DNA from: Acidobacteriota bacterium
GTDB lineage: Bacteria; Acidobacteriota; Terriglobia; Bryobacterales; Bryobacteraceae
Reading direction: 5' to 3'
Assembly (NCBI GenBank): GCA_016185425.1
Contig: JACPNQ010000003.1
Location: 1 to 64,000 of the forward strand
DNA: 64,000 bases
Shown: piece after piece, positions 44,041-52,146 of the stretch
Position numbering within the stretch: position 1 is the stretch's first letter
Layout: each line of letters starts with the position of its first letter
Position numbers and translations under genes: made by a program
Notes under the pieces: generated by a model
The model's input: the letters and a program-made list of their open reading frames with translations, nothing else
The model's database searches: none
Told to the model about the DNA's origin: nothing

Positions 44041-44898
44041 TTAGCGAGTAATAGCCTCGTTGAGGGAGCCTTGGCGGTACCCTTGGAGGTCCAGAGTGAC
44101 GTAGTGGAAGCCGAGCGGTTTGAAGATTTCGACAAGCTTCGCGGCCATGTCTGGATGGAGGGCTTTCGGAAGTTCGTCAACGGCGACTTCGATTCGGACA
44201 AGGTCGCCGTGGAAACGCGTACGGAACTGGCGGAAGCCAAGGGCCTTCAGCGCCTCTTCGCCGGTTTCGACAGTCTTGATGCGTTCCTTCGTCACTTCGG
44301 TGCCGTAGGGGATGCGGGAGCTGAGGCAGGCGGCGGCGGGGCGATCCCAAGTGGGAAGGCCGGCCAAGCGGCTGAGCTCGCGGATTTCCGCCTTGGTGAG
44401 CGCGGCGTCGACGAGGGGCGCTTTCACGCTATGCACCTTGGCGGCACCTTGGCCGGGCCGCCAATCGCCGAGGTCATCGACGTTAACGCCGTAAACGACG
44501 TTGGCGATGCCGCGCTCGGCGCAGACCTGGTCGAGGCGAGTGAAGAGTTCGTCCTTGCAGTGAAAGCAGCGGTTCTTGTCGTTCTTGACGTAATCCGGAT
44601 TTTCGAATTCGAAGGTTTCGATGTACTCGTGGCGAATTCCGAATTGTGCGGCGAAAGCTTCGGCGTCGCGCTTGTGGGATTCGGGGATAGAGGCGGAATC
44701 GGCGGTGATGGCGACGGCCTTGCCGCCGAGCGCCTTCACGGCGGCCCAGGCCAGATAGGCGGAATCGGTGCCGCCGGAATAAGCGATGATTACTTCGCCC
44801 ATATCTTTTAGGAGGGCGAGGAGTTTTTCCTGCTTGCGGTGGAGATCGGCGGGATCGATCACCGTTCCCGTGCGCGCAAGTTGGACTAGCGTGGCCAT
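44041..44898 (-). CDS. larE: ATP-dependent sacrificial sulfur transferase LarE
   Basis: About 285 residues. The PP-loop motif SGGTDSA (41-47) adenylates the substrate. Three conserved cysteines are present: C111 and C114 (CFHCK) and C191 (AAACLSSRIPYG). LarE inserts sulfur in making the nickel-pincer cofactor of lactate racemase. Forms with one cysteine sacrifice it, while three-cysteine forms can hold a [4Fe-4S] cluster and act catalytically; this sequence has the latter pattern. larB, larC and larA are not in the window. The ATG at 44898 is preferred; a GTG one codon earlier is possible. It lies 8 bp after the GNAT gene stop. Confidence 0.92.
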   Translation of the reverse strand: MATLVQLARTGTVIDPADLHRKQEKLLALLKDMGEVIIAYSGGTDSAYLAWAAVKALGGKAVAITADSASIPESHKRDAEAFAAQFGIRHEYIETFEFENPDYVKNDKNRCFHCKDELFTRLDQVCAERGIANVVYGVNVDDLGDWRPGQGAAKVHSVKAPLVDAALTKAEIRELSRLAGLPTWDRPAAACLSSRIPYGTEVTKERIKTVETGEEALKALGFRQFRTRFHGDLVRIEVAVDELPKALHPDMAAKLVEIFKPLGFHYVTLDLQGYRQGSLNEAITR

Positions 44899-44906
44899 CA
44901 CTTCGA

Positions 44907-45338
44907 TTATACGGGCCGTTTGTAGAGACCGGGGCGAACGATTTCCATGGCCCGGTCAGGGTGGGTAGCGCGGGCGAAGCCAAATTGCTCATAAAGGCCG
45001 TGGGCATCGCGGGTTACCAGGAAGAAGCGCCGGAGGCCTTGCAGATCGGGGTGCGTCATGACGGACTCCATCAAGCGTTTCGAGAGGCCACGGCCACGGT
45101 GTTCTTCGAGGACGTAGACATCGCAGAGATAGGCGAAAGTGGATTTGTCCGTGACGACGCGGGCAAAGGCAACCAGGGCGCCGCCCTGAGTATAGGCGGC
45201 AAAGTTCAGGGAATTGGCGATGGCTTTTGCAAGCGTATCGCGGGGGATGTCTTCGCACCAGTACATGCGCCGGAGGGCGGCATGGATCGCCTCGATGTCG
45301 AGCCGGGAGTCTTCAAAAGAGATTTCGTAATCTTTCAT
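44907..45338 (-). CDS. GNAT-family N-acetyltransferase
   Basis: A 143-residue acetyltransferase. The acetyl-CoA pyrophosphate loop is EEHRGRGLSKRLM (about 79-91), preceded by the strand YLCDVYVLE. The C-terminal GLYEQFGFARA segment is typical. It resembles the small YjdJ/PhnO-like group acting on amines or amino-acid derivatives; the acceptor is unknown. It is cotranscribed with larE (8-bp gap). All core motifs are intact. Confidence 0.9.
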   Translation of the reverse strand: MKDYEISFEDSRLDIEAIHAALRRMYWCEDIPRDTLAKAIANSLNFAAYTQGGALVAFARVVTDKSTFAYLCDVYVLEEHRGRGLSKRLMESVMTHPDLQGLRRFFLVTRDAHGLYEQFGFARATHPDRAMEIVRPGLYKRPV

Positions 45339-45405
45339 GGCGGTGATGTAAACAATCTCCGAGCAGCGTACACCCGGGACGGCTTACACTAGTCGAATAG
45401 CAATT

Positions 45406-46245
45406 ATGTCTTCTTTCCGCCGAGGGCTCACCTCGCTCCCCGTGCAAGCGATTCTTGCGGCTGGACTTTATGGGCAGGCAGTTCCCCAGATTCCGGCCCC
45501 TACCGCCCCGCCCGCCTCCACCGGCCAGACGCCGGCTCCGGCCAAGCCGGCGACGCAAGCCGTGGACGACACCATGCTGAAGAGGAAGAGTTACGTGCGG
45601 CCGTTCTCGGCCGGCGTGATGCTGTCCGTCCTAGGGCAGATTCCGATTCAAGACGGAGGGTTCTCTGACGCGTTGACGAACCAGACGCGGGACGCCTCGA
45701 CGACGGCGCGCGGCTACCGGATCGGGTATGGCGTGACGGGTCAGGTCCGGCTGCCCCGGAAGTTCGCGTTTTCGGTGAGTGTTGCGCAGCATAAGTCGGG
45801 CCATTCATCGACGCTGGATCAATACGACGGCGTGGATAATCCGAATACGCCGCTCGACGACAGGAAGCATACGACGATTGAAGAAAGCTCGATTGTGAAG
45901 TATTGGGACTACACGTTCGTACTGCGGCGCTATACCAAGGATCACACCGCGCCCGGCCACCGCGCGTTCTTCGAAGGCGGGTTGAATATGCGGAATGTGA
46001 AGTCCGTACGGAGCACGCGGGAGACAACGATTACCGAAACTGTGGCTGATTCGGTTCCGGTGGTGCCGGCAAACAAGGTGGCGCGGGGCCTGGTGGGTGG
46101 CGTCGGCGCGCAATTTGTGGACGACTTTGGCGTAAAACTGGTGCCGGAATTCCGATACACGCGCTGGCTGCAGCCGTCGTTCGACGCGTTGTCGACGATG
46201 AGCCGGAAGAATCAATTTGAGGCGATCGTCTCGATCACGTTCTAG
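45406..46245 (+). CDS. Predicted outer-membrane beta-barrel protein
   Basis: A 279-residue protein not recognised as a named family. The N-terminus has a signal-like segment (VQAILAAGLYGQA) and then a Pro/Ala-rich linker (about 26-50). The rest alternates polar and hydrophobic residues in strands (GYRIGYGVTGQVRL, FAFSVSVAQH) and ends in phenylalanine (EAIVSITF), the C-terminal signature recognised by the Bam machinery. It is therefore probably a small barrel of about 8-10 strands. A perfect hairpin followed by T residues downstream (46291-46321) should end its transcript. Confidence 0.7.
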   Translation: MSSFRRGLTSLPVQAILAAGLYGQAVPQIPAPTAPPASTGQTPAPAKPATQAVDDTMLKRKSYVRPFSAGVMLSVLGQIPIQDGGFSDALTNQTRDASTTARGYRIGYGVTGQVRLPRKFAFSVSVAQHKSGHSSTLDQYDGVDNPNTPLDDRKHTTIEESSIVKYWDYTFVLRRYTKDHTAPGHRAFFEGGLNMRNVKSVRSTRETTITETVADSVPVVPANKVARGLVGGVGAQFVDDFGVKLVPEFRYTRWLQPSFDALSTMSRKNQFEAIVSITF

Positions 46246-46290
46246 GATTACAGAAATTTAACTCGACGCGCTGTCGCTTGTTACTCGCGG

Positions 46291-46321
46291 CCCGCGTCCC
46301 ACCAAATGGGACGCGGGTTTT
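46291..46321 (+). terminator. Intrinsic terminator-like hairpin
   Basis: CCCGCGTCCCA (46291-46301) pairs perfectly with TGGGACGCGGG (46307-46317) around a 5-nt loop, and TTTT follows. An 11-bp GC-rich stem plus a T-run is a classic Rho-independent terminator. It lies 45 bp after the beta-barrel gene stop. It is also only 18 bp before the ATG of the VWFA gene, leaving no room for a promoter in between. Confidence 0.75.
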
Positions 46322-46339
46322 GCATTTGGAGACGCGAGT

Positions 46340-47521
46340 ATGAGAGCTGGGGTTCTGATCATAACGGCGTGCGCGGGCCTGATGGCGGCTGAGGACGAGG
46401 TAGTGTTCCGCTCGGACACGACCCTGGTGCGTGTCGACGTGCAGGTTCTGGACAGGGACAACCGGCCGGTGCAAGGGCTGGGGCGGGAGGCATTTGTCCT
46501 GAAAGAGCAAGGGCAACAGCGGGCGATCAAGAACTTCGTGCGGGAAGAGATGCCCATTGACTTGCTGTTTCTGATTGACGTGAGCGGCAGCATGCGGCCG
46601 CATGTGGAGCGGGTGGCTTCGGCGGCACACCAGGCGTTACCTTCGTTACGGAAAGACGACCGCGTGTCGATCATGGTGTTCGACCGGCATAGCCGCACGC
46701 GCATGCCGTTCCGGCCGTCTTCGGAAGCAACCAGGGAGTTCGACCATCTGTTACGCACCGAAACGTTCAACGGCGGGACCGATATTACGCGGGCGCTATA
46801 CGATGCGGCGCAGTACATGAAGAGACAGGCGCGGAAGGAAGCGCGGCGGGCGATCGTACTGTTGACCGACGATGAGACGGAGTTCGAGGCCGATGAGGAT
46901 GGCGTGTTACGGGCGCTATATAACGCGGACACGGTGATGAGCGCGTTGCTGGTGCCCAATGTGGTTCATCGCGGCGGCGGATATCCTCGAACGGGCGGCG
47001 GATATCCGGGCGGCACGCAGCGTGGAGGCGGCTGGGGTGGAGTGATTATCGGTGGACCGGGAATCGGTGGCTATCCGGGCGGCGGCCGGCGTGGACCGGT
47101 AGGCGGTTATCCGGGCGGAGGCGGAGGGTCGAGAACACGATCAGCCGGAAGCGCGGAGATTGCGCGTGAGTCCGGCGGCGATTCGATGCAGGCCGACGCG
47201 GCGTACGCTCTCGAGACAACGCTGAACCGGCTGCGGCAAAGGTATGCGCTGTACTTCAACCTGCCGGCGGGCGTTACGGCCGGCGACACACGGAACCTGA
47301 ACATCACTTTGGAAGCGAGCGTGCGCCGCCAATACCCGGACGCCGAGTTGCGCTACCGGAAGACGTACAATGCGTCGATCTCTTCCGGCAGCGGTGCACC
47401 GGCGGAAGAAGTGCTGGAGACAGTACCGATGCGGCCGGAACCGAAGCCACTGCCCACGGTGACACGCCGTCGAACAACGGACGGAAGCTCGCCGGGCGGG
47501 CCCAATATTCCTGTGCACTAG
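46340..47521 (+). CDS. VWFA domain protein with Gly/Tyr/Pro-rich insertion
   Basis: A 393-residue protein with a signal peptide (1-16), the acidobacterial VDVQVLDRDNRPVQGL segment (32-47) and a VWA domain with an intact MIDAS core D80-V-S-G-S84. A conserved threonine follows in NGGTDITRALYDA, and the TDD segment near 176-178 adds further metal contacts. Residues 211-264 are an insertion rich in Gly, Tyr, Pro and Arg with GGYPGG units. The C-terminal part is conserved again (ADAAYALETTLNRLRQRYALYF). It is probably a metal-dependent adhesion or assembly protein at the cell surface or periplasm. GGAG lies 8 nt before the ATG. Confidence 0.87.
   Translation: MRAGVLIITACAGLMAAEDEVVFRSDTTLVRVDVQVLDRDNRPVQGLGREAFVLKEQGQQRAIKNFVREEMPIDLLFLIDVSGSMRPHVERVASAAHQALPSLRKDDRVSIMVFDRHSRTRMPFRPSSEATREFDHLLRTETFNGGTDITRALYDAAQYMKRQARKEARRAIVLLTDDETEFEADEDGVLRALYNADTVMSALLVPNVVHRGGGYPRTGGGYPGGTQRGGGWGGVIIGGPGIGGYPGGGRRGPVGGYPGGGGGSRTRSAGSAEIARESGGDSMQADAAYALETTLNRLRQRYALYFNLPAGVTAGDTRNLNITLEASVRRQYPDAELRYRKTYNASISSGSGAPAEEVLETVPMRPEPKPLPTVTRRRTTDGSSPGGPNIPVH
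46970..47131 (+). repeat. Imperfect Gly-Tyr-Pro coding repeat
   Basis: In-frame GC-rich repeats inside the VWFA gene encode variations of GGYPGG and RGG (residues 211-264). The unit GGCGGCGGATATCC occurs twice and a TATCCGGGCGGC-type unit recurs several times. This is coding low-complexity sequence, likely a flexible extension and possibly prone to length variation. Confidence 0.75.
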
Positions 47522-47545
47522 CCGCATTCTGGTAGTGTAAGTTCC

Positions 47546-48016
47546 ATGCGAATGATCGTTGCGGCACTTACTTTACTGGCAGCGTCGCTGCCCGGCTTCT
47601 CACAACTAGCGACCAAGAAGGCGCTGACGCTGGACGCGGCCAGGAAACTGGCGGCGGCCGCGGAGGCGGAAGCGAAGAAGAACAATTGGACGGTGGTGAT
47701 CTGCATTGTGGACGACGGGGCGAACCTGCTCTATCTGCAGCGGCTGGATGGTACGCAGATCGGCTCGATCGAGATAGCGCAGATGAAGGCGCGGACGGCG
47801 GTGAAGATGAAGCGGCCGTCGAAAGTGCTGGAAGACGGCGTGCTGAGCGGACGGACCGTTGTGCTGAAGCTGCCGGATATTCTCCCGGTGGAAGGGGGCG
47901 TGCCGCTGATTGTCGAAGGCCAGATTGTGGGTGCGATCGGAGTGAGCGGCGTGACTTCGGCGCAGGATGGACAGATCGCGGCGGCGGGAGCAGCGGCGCT
48001 CGCAGCGATGAAGTAG
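47546..48016 (+). CDS. GlcG/HbpS family protein (DUF336), secreted
   Basis: A 156-residue protein with a signal peptide (1-20) and the GlcG/HbpS fold. ALTLDAARKLAAAAEAEAKKNNW is the helical start, VVICIVDDGANLLYLQRLDG the central strand pair, and GGVPLIVEGQIVGAIGVSG the C-terminal core. HbpS binds heme in Streptomyces, while GlcG sits in glycolate operons; the ligand here is unknown. It is 24 bp downstream of the VWFA gene on the same strand and ends 4 bp from the convergent DUF1501 stop. Confidence 0.88.
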   Translation: MRMIVAALTLLAASLPGFSQLATKKALTLDAARKLAAAAEAEAKKNNWTVVICIVDDGANLLYLQRLDGTQIGSIEIAQMKARTAVKMKRPSKVLEDGVLSGRTVVLKLPDILPVEGGVPLIVEGQIVGAIGVSGVTSAQDGQIAAAGAAALAAMK

Positions 48017-48020
48017 CCCG

Positions 48021-49418
48021 CTACGCCAGCAGTTCCCGGATCACGTTGCCGTGGACGTCGGTAAGGCGCATGTCGCGGCCGCTGTAGCGGTAGGTGAGGC
48101 GCTTGTGATCGATCCCGAGCAGATGAAGCATGGTCGCGTGAAGGTCGTGAACGTGCACTTTGTTTTCGACGGCGAAGTAACCGAAGTCGTCGGTGGCGCC
48201 GTGCACCAGGCCGGGTTTGGCCCCGCCGCCGGCCATCCACATGGTGAATCCGAACGGGTTGTGGTCACGGCCGACGTTGACGGTGGGAGCGTTGTCGCCG
48301 AATTGGGCGCACGGAGTGCGGCCGAATTCCCCGCCCCAGACGACAAGCGTGGAATCGAGCAGGCCGCGGGCCTTCAGGTCCTTGAGCAGGCCCGCGATCG
48401 GTTTGTCGGTCGATTGCGCGTTGATGCGATGACCCTTTTCAAGACCGGAGTGTTGATCCCAGCGGTCAAGTCCGGGGCGGGAAGGCGTTAGCAGTTCGAT
48501 GAAACGGACACCGCGCTCGACGAGGCGGCGAGCCATCAGGCACTCTCGGCCGAACTCTTCGGTGAGCTTTTCATTCAGGCCGTAGAGTTCTTTCGTCGCG
48601 GCGGATTCGTTGGAGATATCGAGCAGTTCGGGCACCGCGGACTGCATGCGAAAGGCGAGCTCGTAGTTCTTGATCGTCGCGTCGATCTCGCTGACTTCGC
48701 CGAAACGTTCGACGACGCCCTTGTTGAGTTTGGCCAGTAGACCAAGCTTGTCGCGCTGTGAGGCGGCCTGTTCCGACGGCGGCTGAAGATCCGCCACCGG
48801 ATGCTCGCCGCGGCGGAACAACGTGCCCTGATAGCTAGCCGGGAGGAATCCGCTGGCGAAGCAGTCCAGACCGCCCGGCGGGATGAGTCCGCTTTCGAGA
48901 ACAATGAAGCCGGGAAGGTTGTCGCTCTCGCTGCCGAGGCCATAGTTCACCCAGGCACCCATGCTGGGGCGGCCCTGGAAACCGGAGCCGGAGTGCATGA
49001 AATAGTTCGCGGCGGTGTGTTCGGAATGGTCGGCCACCATGGAGCGGATGATGCAAAGATCGTCTACGCACGATGCGACATGCGGGAAGAGCTCGCTCAC
49101 CGTGGCGCCGCTTTGGCCGTATTGCTTGAAGCTGAACGGGGAGCCGAATATCTGATCGCTGATATTGAAGACAGTCGTTGGCGGCTGAAAGGGTAGCTTT
49201 TTGCCGTGGTCCTGGCGGAGACGCGGCTTTGGGTCGAAGGTGTCCATCTGCGACGGGCCGCCGTCCATGAAAAGGAAGATGACAGCTTTGGCCCTGGCCG
49301 CATGGTGCATGCCGTTACGCGCGGCACCCTGGGCCAGCATCCGCATCATCGCCAGAGCGCCGAAACCATTGGCGCAGCGGCAGAGCATTTCGCGGCGTGT
49401 GCGCGGCTTATTCGACAT
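48021..49418 (-). CDS. DUF1501 domain-containing protein
   Basis: About 465 residues. It has a Tat-like N-terminus (RTRREMLCRCANGFGALAMM) and a DUF1501 (sulfatase-related alkaline phosphatase-like) body: KAVIFLFMDGGPSQMDTFDPKP near the start, VVWGGEFGRTPCAQ, and DHNPFGFTMWMAGGGAKPGLVHGATDDFG with VHDLHATMLHLLGID at the C-terminus. These proteins almost always follow a DUF1549/DUF1553 cytochrome in Planctomycetes and Acidobacteria, as here, where the genes overlap by 11 bp. The biochemical role is unknown; a hydrolase of sulfated or phosphorylated polymers has been suggested from fold. Confidence 0.93.
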   Translation of the reverse strand: MSNKPRTRREMLCRCANGFGALAMMRMLAQGAARNGMHHAARAKAVIFLFMDGGPSQMDTFDPKPRLRQDHGKKLPFQPPTTVFNISDQIFGSPFSFKQYGQSGATVSELFPHVASCVDDLCIIRSMVADHSEHTAANYFMHSGSGFQGRPSMGAWVNYGLGSESDNLPGFIVLESGLIPPGGLDCFASGFLPASYQGTLFRRGEHPVADLQPPSEQAASQRDKLGLLAKLNKGVVERFGEVSEIDATIKNYELAFRMQSAVPELLDISNESAATKELYGLNEKLTEEFGRECLMARRLVERGVRFIELLTPSRPGLDRWDQHSGLEKGHRINAQSTDKPIAGLLKDLKARGLLDSTLVVWGGEFGRTPCAQFGDNAPTVNVGRDHNPFGFTMWMAGGGAKPGLVHGATDDFGYFAVENKVHVHDLHATMLHLLGIDHKRLTYRYSGRDMRLTDVHGNVIRELLA

Positions 49419-52116
49419 AGAGGAACTCCGCCGAGTTGAAAAGTACGTGGGTGAGATCGGCAAGCGGGCGGCCACTCTCCAAGAACCGGAGCGATTCGTC
49501 CGCCTCCCATTTTTCCGGTTTACGGGCGAAGGCAAGGCGGAAGGCGAGATTGACCTGCGCGGCCTTGTCCGACCCCGCTTCGCGCGTAATGCGGCTGGCA
49601 TATTCCGCCGCCTGTTGGAGCACGAACTCGTTGTTCATGAGGATGAGCGCCTGGGAGGGGACGGTGGACGTTCCGCGCGCGCCTGTCGTGGAGATCGGAA
49701 GAGGGTAATCAAAAGCGAGGAACAGGGGCGTCAGGAAGTTGCGGCGAACCTGTACATAGAGGCTGCGGCGGCCGTCGCCATCGAGGGGGCCGGATTTTGG
49801 CTTGCCGCGGCCGTCCTGATACTTACTGATGTAAGGGACGACGCTCGGGCCGAACAGCCTCGGCTTCAAGGCGCCGGAGATGCTTAACATGGCATCGCGG
49901 ACAGCCTCGGCTTGCAGGCGCTGGACCGGGAAGTGGTGGAGCAGATCGTTGCGCGGATCGGCCGCGGCAGCTTGCGATGCGGCGCGGCTGCCCATGCGGT
50001 AGGCGGCGGAGAGGACGATTTCACGATGGAGCTTCTTGGTGCTCCAGCCCTCATCAATGAATTTGGCCGTCAGATAGTCGAGCAGATCGCGGTGGGAAGG
50101 GCGTTCGCCGGTGAGGCCGAAGTTATCGGCGGTGCGTACGATTCCTTGTCCGAAGTGATGCTTCCAAACGCGATTCACGTAAACGCGCGCGAGGAGCGGG
50201 GCACTATCCGTTGTCAGCCAATCGGCGAACTGCAGCCGGCCGGAGCCAGTGACAGCCGGCGATTCCGGTGAACGCCACATGACCTGCAAAAAGTGGCGCG
50301 GAACACTATCGCCGAGGTTCTGATGGTTGCCGCGAATATGGAGGCGGATATCGTTCGATGATTCATCCCAGGCGATCATGCCGAAGTTCGATTCCGGCAA
50401 TGCGACCGGCAACGGCGCGGGTTCGCGCCAATCGGCCTTCTCGATGACTTCAACCGCGGGAGGTTTCGATTCGTCGGAGAAAACGATCGCATCGACGGCG
50501 ATGTTGCCCGTGCGGGAGCGGTCGACGATTTCGAAGTAGCAGAGGCGCTGATAGGGCAGCGTCATGCGGAAACTGACCCATTCAAACTGCCCGCTGCCGG
50601 AGCCGAGATAGTGCAGGCTCTTGTAATCGTCGGCGACGAGCGTGAGGCGCACCGGCTCGTTTTCAATAAGACTCTTGTCGCCCTTCTTGGCGGCCATCCG
50701 GACATGAACCCAACGCTTGGGCATGCGGAATTTCGGGCTGGTAAGCGAGCCGACGAGTTCATTGGCGCCGCGGCCGGCCGAATCGGCGACACCATCGTGT
50801 GGACCGCCGGCGAAGGCCTCTCCGCTGGCGAACCAGCCGCTCCATGTTGCGCCATTGAAATCTTCCCAGATCTCATCGCCAGGACGGAGAACGATCTTCG
50901 ATTTACCCGGATTGCGTGTGACGGGCGCGGCCTTCCGGTGCGCGGCTTGAATGGCGGCGGCTCGCGCAGGCGAGTCGATGACGGCTTCGCGCATTCCCGT
51001 GGAGTGGAAGATGCCAGCCATGCCGTAGTAGTCGAGTGTCGGAATGGGATCGAACTTGTGGTCGTGGCATCGGGCGCAGGCAACGGTGAGACCGAGGAAT
51101 GTTTTGCCGATGACGTCGAGCTGATTGTCCACGGTATCGGCACGCGATTTCAGAGAATCCGTAGCGCTGTTGAGGACTTCGCCAAACCAGAGGAAATTCG
51201 TACCGAGCGGAGAGTCAACTTTGGAGCCATCTTTCGAGAGGCGCGGGTTGGGGAGAAGATCGCCGGCGATGTGCTCGCGAGCGAAGACGTTGAATGGAAT
51301 GTCTTCGTTGAAGGCCCGTATGACGTAGTCGCGATATTGCCACGCGTCCAATTTGTTGTTGTCGTATTCGTGGCCATTGGTTTCGGCGAAGCGAACCAAA
51401 TCTAGCCAATGGCGAGCCCATCGTTCGCCGTAGTGCGGAGATGCCAGCAGGCGGTCAACGACGTGGGTATAGGCGTCATTGGAGTTGTCGCTTTCGAAGG
51501 CGTCGACGTCGGCCGGTGTAGGCGGAAGCCCAGTGAGGTCAAAAGTAACGCGGCGAAGCCAGGCGCGACGCGAAGCCTCCGGAGCAGGCGCAAGGCCCTT
51601 CTCTTCGAGCTTGGCAAGAATGAAATTGTCGATGGCCGCCCGCGGCCAGGCGGAGTTTTTCACCGGTGGGGGCCGCATTGGCGCAAGGGGTTGAAATGCC
51701 CAGTATTTGCGGCCCCGCTCGAGGTCGATACCAGCGGGGCCTTTGCGCGCGTCCGGCGTATCCACTCGCGGGTCCGGCGCGCCCATTCCTATCCAGGTCT
51801 TGAAGTCTTCAATCACGGCATCCGGCAGTTTGCCTGTGGGCGGCATGCGGAGGTGAAAGTCGGTGTAACTGACCGCCTTAAACAGACGGCTCTCCGCCGG
51901 CTTACCGGGCACAACCACGGCTCCGGAGTCGCCGCCCTTACGCAGCCCGGAGCGGGAATCAAGATGCAGATTCGCCTTCGGCTCACGCAACTTAGCGCTA
52001 TGGCAGCCGTAGCATTGTTCGGTTAGGACGGGCCTGATACGGCTCTCAAAGAACTCATCGCCTTCAGCGCCGTAGAGTACCGCGGCTACGGCAAGCATGG
52101 CGGATAAGATTCTCAT
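49408..52116 (-). CDS. PSCyt1/DUF1549/DUF1553 domain protein (cytochrome c-type)
   Basis: A 902-residue secreted protein with a signal peptide (1-17). The heme c motif CYGCH (35-39) lies in the Planctomycete cytochrome C domain. A DUF1549 region (about 150-360, with the FNEDIPFNVFAREHIAGDLLP stretch and a second CARCH near residue 350) and a C-terminal DUF1553 region (about 620-870) follow. Between them, around residues 415-560, is a jelly-roll-like insertion. It pairs with the DUF1501 gene downstream (11-bp overlap). The function is unknown, probably periplasmic electron transfer coupled to polymer breakdown. The start is 30 bp from the divergent kinase start. Confidence 0.93.
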   Translation of the reverse strand: MRILSAMLAVAAVLYGAEGDEFFESRIRPVLTEQCYGCHSAKLREPKANLHLDSRSGLRKGGDSGAVVVPGKPAESRLFKAVSYTDFHLRMPPTGKLPDAVIEDFKTWIGMGAPDPRVDTPDARKGPAGIDLERGRKYWAFQPLAPMRPPPVKNSAWPRAAIDNFILAKLEEKGLAPAPEASRRAWLRRVTFDLTGLPPTPADVDAFESDNSNDAYTHVVDRLLASPHYGERWARHWLDLVRFAETNGHEYDNNKLDAWQYRDYVIRAFNEDIPFNVFAREHIAGDLLPNPRLSKDGSKVDSPLGTNFLWFGEVLNSATDSLKSRADTVDNQLDVIGKTFLGLTVACARCHDHKFDPIPTLDYYGMAGIFHSTGMREAVIDSPARAAAIQAAHRKAAPVTRNPGKSKIVLRPGDEIWEDFNGATWSGWFASGEAFAGGPHDGVADSAGRGANELVGSLTSPKFRMPKRWVHVRMAAKKGDKSLIENEPVRLTLVADDYKSLHYLGSGSGQFEWVSFRMTLPYQRLCYFEIVDRSRTGNIAVDAIVFSDESKPPAVEVIEKADWREPAPLPVALPESNFGMIAWDESSNDIRLHIRGNHQNLGDSVPRHFLQVMWRSPESPAVTGSGRLQFADWLTTDSAPLLARVYVNRVWKHHFGQGIVRTADNFGLTGERPSHRDLLDYLTAKFIDEGWSTKKLHREIVLSAAYRMGSRAASQAAAADPRNDLLHHFPVQRLQAEAVRDAMLSISGALKPRLFGPSVVPYISKYQDGRGKPKSGPLDGDGRRSLYVQVRRNFLTPLFLAFDYPLPISTTGARGTSTVPSQALILMNNEFVLQQAAEYASRITREAGSDKAAQVNLAFRLAFARKPEKWEADESLRFLESGRPLADLTHVLFNSAEFLYVE

Positions 52117-52128
52117 GCAGGTGGCCTT

Positions 52129-52136
52129 ATTATAAT
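52129..52136. promoter_or_regulatory. Shared ATTATAAT box between divergent genes
   Basis: The 30-bp gap between two divergent starts holds ATTATAAT. This gives TATAAT on the plus strand (52131-52136) and TATAAT on the minus strand (52134-52129). If both are -10 elements, transcripts would start only a few bases before each ATG. No -35 matches are clear, so this is suggestive only. Confidence 0.3.
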
Positions 52137-52146
52137 CGTTGCAGTC

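Noticed and set aside
46970..47131. Repeats considered as a CRISPR array or noncoding tandem repeat
   Set aside because: Units are short, irregular and in frame, encoding a Gly-Tyr-Pro-rich protein segment. There are no spacers. No CRISPR array was seen anywhere in the window.
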